A stretch of DNA of 11,499 bases from JBPBPI01 sp050954885 (GTDB lineage Bacteria; Pseudomonadota; Alphaproteobacteria; Caedimonadales; Caedimonadaceae): contig JBPBPI010000040.1 in NCBI GenBank assembly GCA_050954885.1, positions 1 through 11,499 on the forward strand, given 5' to 3'. Each line of letters begins with the position of its first letter. Position 1 is the first letter of the stretch. The notes under the pieces are model-generated. The model was not told where the DNA came from, did no database searches, and saw only the letters and a list, made by a program, of their open reading frames with translations. Made by a program: the position numbers and the translations under genes. Below, one piece after another: positions 6,697 to 11,499 of this stretch.

Positions 6697-6785
6697 CTTG
6701 ATATAAAGAGAAGTTGAAGGTTCTTGTAATTGTGAACCTTTAAGTAAAAAGATCTTATTATTTAAGATCACAAACTTATATCAAG
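6697..6785. repeat. Nested inverted repeats forming a possible three-way junction
   Basis: CTTGATATAA (6697-6706) is the exact reverse complement of TTATATCAAG (6776-6785). Between them lie two further perfect hairpins: AAGGTTC/GAACCTT (6717-6723 and 6734-6740) and GATCTTA/TAAGATC (6751-6757 and 6763-6769). The 89-base element fills most of the space between two convergent genes. The second inner hairpin also acts as the terminator of the minus-strand operon. It could be a transcript-end structure for both genes, a small structured RNA, or a miniature mobile element; no target-site duplication is visible at its ends. Confidence 0.6.
6746..6769 (-). terminator. Intrinsic terminator of the reductase-RDD operon
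   Basis: On the minus strand the seven-pair stem GATCTTA/TAAGATC with a five-base loop is followed by five T residues (6750-6746). It lies about 30 bases beyond the stop of the RDD protein gene. The stem is AT-rich, so strength is moderate. Confidence 0.65.
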
Positions 6786-6801
6786 CCAAGTTTACAATTA
6801 A

Positions 6802-7830
6802 TTAAGCATGGCTATCTTTCGATTTTTTTAGGACACGAATAACATAAGTTCGCGCGATTTTATCGTGAAGCCCTTGTTTACGTTTGGTGAAGGCCACAAT
6901 TAAATATCCGATAATCAAAGTGGAGCTATAAAAAATTTCTGAAAAGCAACGAATAAAAGATCTAAAAGTTGTTAAACGGTTGCCTGTAGAATCCACAACT
7001 TTTAAAGAAAACAACATCTTACCCGGTGTTGCTTGAAACTTTGATGATGTGAAGATTATCTTATAAAACATAGGCACAAAATAAAGTATAAATCCAAGAA
7101 TAATAATTCTAAATCTTCCTAATTCTGTTAATGGATTTTTATTTTTGTAATCAAAATATAATAATATAGCTAATAAAAGGCAGAATGTCATGAATATGAT
7201 AGCATCAATAATTGCGGCACCTACACGACGCCAGAAACCACCATAGATGAAATTTTGATAATGTTGAGAAATTAAAATTTCAGTCTTTGACTCATCTGAG
7301 TGATCTTGAACATAGGTTGAGGTCACCATGTCGTGTAAAGCCTGACGGCGTTTTGTGAACAAAATCATCAAGTAACCTAAACATAAAGCTGTAAAAGAAA
7401 TAATTGATATCAATTCTCTTAAAAAAACTTGGATAAAAGAAGGTCGATTTCCTTGGGAATTGACCAATTTTAAATTATGCAATTTCATGCCGGGTGTGGC
7501 TTGAGCATTGGATGACAAATAGTAGCAAGAATAAATAGTTGAAATAAACACGGCTGAAATAAGATAAACTATATATATTAAAACAACGTTGATCTCATCA
7601 GAACTTTCAACTATTTTTTGCGATGTTTGCCCAAAAAAATTATTCAATACTTGGCTATCATTAAAAAAAATTATTGAAAATATTACAATCGGCAAACTTA
7701 ATAAAGATATTATAATACTGTCTGCAAGACTTACATAGACACGTTGACAAAATCTTGCATCGGTGGGATGATTTTTGGTCATAGTTTCAGTATGTGCATC
7801 AAAAGTCAGTGAATCTGTGATATTGGTCAT
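6802..7830 (-). CDS. RDD family membrane protein with two tandem RDD domains
   Basis: RDD domains are small membrane modules whose name comes from conserved Arg-Asp-Asp positions; functions are mostly unknown, with some members implicated in ion or solute transport. This 342-residue protein carries two copies. The first (about 26-174) has R30, D37, the ATPGMKLHNLKLV loop, R138 and the end RRQALHDMVTSTYV. The second (about 198-332) has RRVGAAIIDAII, ATPGKMLFSLKVVDSTGNR, R294 and KRKQGLHDKIARTYV. Each has about three hydrophobic segments, so about six membrane spans are expected. The usual family member has one domain, so this is an internal duplication or fusion. It follows the reductase gene with a 12-base gap on the same strand and very likely shares its transcript. 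The ATG at 7830 has only a weak ribosome binding site, consistent with translational coupling. Confidence 0.88.
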   Translation of the reverse strand: MTNITDSLTFDAHTETMTKNHPTDARFCQRVYVSLADSIIISLLSLPIVIFSIIFFNDSQVLNNFFGQTSQKIVESSDEINVVLIYIVYLISAVFISTIYSCYYLSSNAQATPGMKLHNLKLVNSQGNRPSFIQVFLRELISIISFTALCLGYLMILFTKRRQALHDMVTSTYVQDHSDESKTEILISQHYQNFIYGGFWRRVGAAIIDAIIFMTFCLLLAILLYFDYKNKNPLTELGRFRIIILGFILYFVPMFYKIIFTSSKFQATPGKMLFSLKVVDSTGNRLTTFRSFIRCFSEIFYSSTLIIGYLIVAFTKRKQGLHDKIARTYVIRVLKKSKDSHA

Positions 7831-7842
7831 GTTAAAGTCTTA

Positions 7843-8772
7843 CTAAAAATGGGGTTTAAATCGGCTTAAATAAGGCGGCACAATGGTTTCCAAACTTTGA
7901 GGATGAATCTGTAAATCTTGAAAACTGAGGGCTTCTCCCTTTAATATGTTATCGGTTTTTAACAATTTAATTTGATCCGCGGTCAAAGGCGGGGTTGGCA
8001 ACCATTCCATGACTTTGCCCATCATTGATCCCAACATATAGGGCAAAGGCAAAACAAGTCGCCGACGATAACAGTATTTGAGAATCTTTTCCATCAATTC
8101 TTTGAATGTGTAAACTTTGGGGCCACCCAGTTCATAAATCTTTCCTTGTGTCTCAGGCATGGTTAACACATTTAAAACGGCATGCGATAAATCTTCGACA
8201 TACACCGGTTGAAATTTATTGTGTCCACCGCCAAATGCGGGCAAAATTGGACTTAATGATGCCATGGTCGCAAACCGATTAAAGAAATTATCATCGGGGC
8301 CGAATACAACGCTGGGTCTGAAAATGGTCGGTGTCATGATTTTTGAGACCTCAATTTCTCCTTGAGCTTTTGATCGCGCATAAAAAGAATTAGAGTGAAC
8401 ATCTGACCCAAGAGCCGAAAAGTGAATAAAAGTGTTGATTTTTTGTTTAATACATTCTTGGGCAATTAATTTTGGAATTTCAGTGTGGGCATAAGTAAAT
8501 GTCCGATTGCCTTTTTCAAAGAGTTGACCAATCAGGTTGACGACCATCTCATTACCGTCAAGAACAGCTTCAAGACTTGATGGTTTTTTAAAATCAACCG
8601 CCATCAAGGTAATTTGACCCACCTCACCCATGGATTTTAAAAAAAGCCCTTGAGAGGGATGGCGCACAGCAACTGTGATGATGGCGCCTGCTTTGGCCAA
8701 TCGTTGAACGATGGATTTGCCAATAAATCCAGATCCCCCAAAGACCACAATTTGTTTACCTTGAAGATCCAT
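7843..8772 (-). CDS. NDUFA9-like atypical SDR, complex I-associated NAD(P)-binding protein
   Basis: This 309-residue protein is an extended/atypical short-chain dehydrogenase. The Rossmann nucleotide-binding loop is GGSGFIG (12-18, GxxGxxG). Strand-end HFSALGSD (117-124) and Y131-x3-K135 (YARSK) are in the positions of the SDR active site, and FRPSVVFGPDDNFFNRFA (151-168) is characteristic of the NDUFA9 branch, as is the PVYVEDL segment at 189-195. In mitochondria NDUFA9 is an accessory complex I subunit binding NADPH; alphaproteobacterial homologs are annotated as complex I NDUFA9 subunit family and may act in quinone or respiratory-chain biology. Length is normal and no catalytic position is lost. 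It is the first gene of a minus-strand pair with the RDD protein and is transcribed divergently from the large exported protein. An AAGAGAA precedes the ATG. Confidence 0.9.
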   Translation of the reverse strand: MDLQGKQIVVFGGSGFIGKSIVQRLAKAGAIITVAVRHPSQGLFLKSMGEVGQITLMAVDFKKPSSLEAVLDGNEMVVNLIGQLFEKGNRTFTYAHTEIPKLIAQECIKQKINTFIHFSALGSDVHSNSFYARSKAQGEIEVSKIMTPTIFRPSVVFGPDDNFFNRFATMASLSPILPAFGGGHNKFQPVYVEDLSHAVLNVLTMPETQGKIYELGGPKVYTFKELMEKILKYCYRRRLVLPLPYMLGSMMGKVMEWLPTPPLTADQIKLLKTDNILKGEALSFQDLQIHPQSLETIVPPYLSRFKPHF

Positions 8773-8791
8773 CTTTATATTCTCTTATGTT

Positions 8792-8820
8792 TTGACAATA
8801 GAAGGATTGTTACATACCTT
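8792..8820 (+). promoter_or_regulatory. Candidate promoter of the large exported protein gene
   Basis: A perfect TTGACA (8792-8797) is separated by 17 bases from TACCTT (8815-8820), a weak -10 box. The start of transcription would be near 8827, about 39 bases before the ATG, with AAGAAGAG as the ribosome binding site. Confidence 0.4.
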
Positions 8821-8865
8821 GGTAAATTGGAGAATAAAAAAATTAAATAAATTAAGAAGAGTCAC

Positions 8866-11412
8866 ATGAAGATTTGGCCGATCATTGCGTTAACATGGGG
8901 CATAAATGTATCTCTGATGGCAAGCGAACAAGAGCGTGAACCAGCTTCATATAAAGTAATTGACTCTTCCAAAAAAGATATTGAAGACCTGAACGCTGCG
9001 TCTGATCCTCAAAGAAAATGGCATGAAAAAATCTCAAATTTTTTAAAAAGTGTTGGTCAAGATTTACCGACATATACCCCTCAGGTCGCCTTTGATACGA
9101 CCATTGAATTATTAACATTAAAAAATTATCTATTAGATCACAAACAAACATCACAATTTTTAAGGTTACTGAACAAAAGTGGAGATTTGTTAAGCCGTCA
9201 AAGTTCTCATGATATCTTACGCAAGGGCATTTTTCTTGAAAGATCTAAAGATAAGGATGCCAATCAAAAAACCATTGATTATCTGCAATATCTTCTTGAT
9301 ACCAATCCTGTAAAAAAATTACCTGACCCTGCTCCTGTTGAAAAGTTACCGGATACCGCAACGATCAAAAAATCGTTAGATTCAAAGAGGATCGAATACA
9401 ATTTCAATTCTATTCAATCTTTAAGGCAAGCGATAAAAGATATTTCAAATCCGATGCTGCTTTTAGATGAAAATAAAATTCTAAATGTTTTTGAATCGTT
9501 TTTCAAAACGCTGGGACACAGGGTCTTGTGTGATGAAATTTTAAAGCATTTAGAAGATGAAAAGACAGTTTGGAAAACAGAATTATTTTTATACGATTTT
9601 ATCAGCAAAGATAAAAAATTTGTTCAAGAAAATTATGCAAAATTAAGTGCTGCTTATTGTAATATGATGTTTCACTATTTTCAAAAATATAATGACAACA
9701 AAAAAGATCCCCTCGGTCTAGAAAAAAATTACCAAGAATTCATTGTTCCTCTCCTTCATATCTTACCAAAAGCCTACCAATTCAAAAGTGAGAAGACGCA
9801 AAAATATACGGATCATATTGTTAAAAATTTAAATAATGTTGAATTGAATTCAGGAACTTTGCAAGTCTTGGCGTCTTTGGCGCCAATCGACATAAACGTT
9901 TATAATCAGGCGCAAGAAGAAGTTTTTAAAAGTAGAATCGACATCATTATTGATTATTTTTTTGATCATCCTTCAGAAATTGAAAAATTCACAAATACAG
10001 CCTTATCCTTTGATAATATTTTAACATCTATTGTCAATAAACTTGCGCAACCTGAGGGCAAGGATCAACACGAAAAACCTCATCGCTATCAAAGAGCTTT
10101 TTCAACATTTCTTATACGTGGGGAAACTCATTTCGAACGTTTTGAAGATTTAATTGCTGATAATATTTATGATATTTTAATCTTTAATAGCACATTAAAT
10201 TCATTTGATGTCTTTAATTTGTTTAAGAGTTCTTCAAAAATATTTCATGGCAAAGTGTTTGATGCACTCATCCGCTTTATCGCAGCAAAAAGTAATCAAT
10301 CTAATAACTTAATAGTATCATCTTTCATAGATGAATTTTTTAGTAAATCAATGCCCTACTTGCCGCAACAACCAACTGAATTTTATGACAATATTTATTA
10401 TACTTTAAATAAAAATAATGCGTGTTATGCCCTTCAAAAACTTTGGATATTTATGGCTCAACATACCGACCATAAAAATTATTCTGATCTAAAATTAACT
10501 TTGCATTTACAAATTCTTCGTTATTTCAATCAGCCCTTGCTTCATAATCTTACAAATTATCAAAATATGGCCTTCAATAAATTCATCAATGAAATTCTCG
10601 TAAAAACCTTACAAGAGCAAAAGATGCCTTTAACGAAAATACATGAATTTATAGAAGTTGGGGAAAAAACAAGATTTTCAAACTATTTTAATCCTGAAAT
10701 TTTGTATTCATTGGATGGATTGATGGCACAAGATGATGATTTTTCCCTGAAAGACCGCTCAATCGCTTTCACCTCTCAATTTATGGCACATGCTGACGAA
10801 AACACACTCGACATCTTTTGGACTCAATTCAACACTTTATCTCTGCCTCAGCCTTTTAAACAATTTGTAGAATTACATTTCAAAGCTTTTGAGAAAGATC
10901 TTCCTTGTTACAAATATTTTGCGATTCTACGCCAGATGATTGAACTAAAGGATAAATATCCAGATCTTCGGCCTCTTTCAAATATGACAAAATTATACAA
11001 CGTGTATGATCAAGATTCAAATTTAGAAAAATTTTCGTTGGGTTTAAAAGTATTGAAACGCAATTTCTTGGATTCTTTCGCAGATCATGAAGGAAATTTA
11101 TACGGTTTTGTTCACGCCGTAGAAGGAAAATGCCTTTCACAAGATCCAGCGCCTTTTATCGTTTATAGTTGTGATGGCAAATCAGGATATGCCAATTGGA
11201 AAATAGAGATAAACCTTAAATCAGGTATAGAACGTCCCTTTAAAACAATTTTTGAGGACACTCTTTATTTATTATCCGAAAATAATAATATCTTCAGGAT
11301 TAATACCAAAACTGGCCAAATTCTAAATGGTATAGAAATAAATTATTTAGACTTTCCTTTGACATATATAGGATCATCCTCAAATGGCACCTTGTTTTTA
11401 GTCTATAGCTGA
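8866..11412 (+). CDS. Large exported helical protein with C-terminal propeller-like segment, possibly truncated
   Basis: This 848-residue protein matches no family I can name. It begins MKIWPIIALTWGINVSLMA-SE, a signal peptide probably cleaved after A19. Residues 40-730 look almost entirely helical, rich in Lys, Phe, Leu and Asn, without membrane spans; this is reminiscent of helical-repeat scaffolds, but I cannot define a repeat. Residues 148-174 are three degenerate nine-residue units (PVKKLPDPA, PVEKLPDTA, TIKKSLDSK). The last 112 residues change character to beta strands: HEGNLYGF, then LYLLSENNNIFRINTKTGQIL (800-820) resembles a PQQ- or NHL-type propeller blade, then GTLFLVYS and stop. 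Only about two blades are present, whereas propellers need at least four. A transposase gene starts 34 bases after the stop, so the C-terminus may be an insertion-created truncation. The ATG is preceded by AAGAAGAG. Confidence 0.8.
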   Translation: MKIWPIIALTWGINVSLMASEQEREPASYKVIDSSKKDIEDLNAASDPQRKWHEKISNFLKSVGQDLPTYTPQVAFDTTIELLTLKNYLLDHKQTSQFLRLLNKSGDLLSRQSSHDILRKGIFLERSKDKDANQKTIDYLQYLLDTNPVKKLPDPAPVEKLPDTATIKKSLDSKRIEYNFNSIQSLRQAIKDISNPMLLLDENKILNVFESFFKTLGHRVLCDEILKHLEDEKTVWKTELFLYDFISKDKKFVQENYAKLSAAYCNMMFHYFQKYNDNKKDPLGLEKNYQEFIVPLLHILPKAYQFKSEKTQKYTDHIVKNLNNVELNSGTLQVLASLAPIDINVYNQAQEEVFKSRIDIIIDYFFDHPSEIEKFTNTALSFDNILTSIVNKLAQPEGKDQHEKPHRYQRAFSTFLIRGETHFERFEDLIADNIYDILIFNSTLNSFDVFNLFKSSSKIFHGKVFDALIRFIAAKSNQSNNLIVSSFIDEFFSKSMPYLPQQPTEFYDNIYYTLNKNNACYALQKLWIFMAQHTDHKNYSDLKLTLHLQILRYFNQPLLHNLTNYQNMAFNKFINEILVKTLQEQKMPLTKIHEFIEVGEKTRFSNYFNPEILYSLDGLMAQDDDFSLKDRSIAFTSQFMAHADENTLDIFWTQFNTLSLPQPFKQFVELHFKAFEKDLPCYKYFAILRQMIELKDKYPDLRPLSNMTKLYNVYDQDSNLEKFSLGLKVLKRNFLDSFADHEGNLYGFVHAVEGKCLSQDPAPFIVYSCDGKSGYANWKIEINLKSGIERPFKTIFEDTLYLLSENNNIFRINTKTGQILNGIEINYLDFPLTYIGSSSNGTLFLVYS
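9307..9387 (+). repeat. Three degenerate 27-bp coding repeats
   Basis: Units at 9307-9333, 9334-9360 and 9361-9387 encode PVKKLPDPA, PVEKLPDTA and TIKKSLDSK. The first two are close copies and the third is worn. They form a proline/lysine linker between helical parts of the large exported protein. Confidence 0.7.
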
Positions 11413-11446
11413 TTGCATATATAATTACTCAATGTTATAAATAGGG

Positions 11447-11499
11447 ATGAGTTACGGATATAGTACAGATTTACGGTCTCGTGTTGTTGAGTATTTGTC
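11447..11499 (+). CDS. IS630-family transposase, N-terminus only (runs off the window)
   Basis: The ATG at 11447, after an ATAGGG, opens a frame that stays open to the right edge and reads MSYGYSTDLRSRVVEYL. The Y-S-T-D-L-R-x-R-V-V pattern is the hallmark start of IS630/Tc1-like transposases, leading into a helix-turn-helix that binds the terminal repeat. IS630 elements insert at TA dinucleotides; several TA steps are present between 11404 and 11440. The left terminal repeat should lie within the few tens of bases before the ATG, which would place the element's edge at or inside the end of the large exported protein gene. The catalytic DDE part is outside the window. Confidence 0.8.
   Translation, partial: MSYGYSTDLRSRVVEYL

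Noticed and set aside
6513..6701. A plus-strand frame with repeated Met/Ile/Leu units over the 18-bp repeat
   Set aside because: It is the same repeat read in another frame, producing a hydrophobic low-complexity string. No ribosome binding site is present.
6697..6785. The nested inverted repeats as a tRNA-like gene
   Set aside because: Stem lengths and loops do not match a cloverleaf: there is no anticodon-type seven-base loop and no TTCRA motif in the expected place.

Overview
The window looks like part of the genome of an AT-rich, host-associated alphaproteobacterium, possibly of the Holosporales/Rickettsiales type. The basis is indirect: an sfsA-map pair on one strand and an NDUFA9-like complex I-associated reductase (both familiar in Alphaproteobacteria), AT-rich intergenic DNA, decaying genes, insertion-sequence pieces at both edges, and several lineage-specific proteins with signal peptides. 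The taxon is inference; no rRNA or other decisive marker is present.

Layout. 1-80: the last codons of a plus-strand gene that resembles the tail of an insertion-sequence transposase. 146-599 (minus): a HigA-like antitoxin preceded by a HigB/RelE-like toxin that has lost its N-terminal half. 690-2217 (minus): map (methionine aminopeptidase) behind sfsA. 2238-4230 (minus): two exported proteins of unknown function that are diverged paralogs. 4436-5269 (plus): a tandem universal stress protein interrupted by an in-frame TAA just before its only recognisable nucleotide-binding motif, followed by a clear terminator. 5414-6646 (plus): an exported, very AT-rich protein with a bipartite nuclear-localisation-like motif, a duplicated helix-turn-helix-like segment and a repetitive acidic tail. 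6697-6785: a nested inverted-repeat structure that includes the terminator of the next minus-strand operon. 6802-8772 (minus): a two-domain RDD membrane protein behind an NDUFA9-like NAD(P)-binding protein. 8866-11412 (plus): a large exported protein, mostly helical, whose C-terminal propeller-like part seems cut short. 11447 to the edge: the start of an IS630-family transposase.

How it fits together. Conserved genes (map, sfsA, the reductase, the stress protein) alternate with AT-rich, probably exported proteins without recognisable families. Three of these share an A-S-E sequence at the predicted signal-peptidase site. The toxin fragment, the stress-protein nonsense codon and the flanking IS pieces point to ongoing gene decay. 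The most interesting candidate is the protein at 5414-6646. An exported bacterial protein with a KR-X10-KKAK motif and two HTH-like repeats is what a nucleus-targeted effector might look like, although nothing in the sequence proves delivery into a host.
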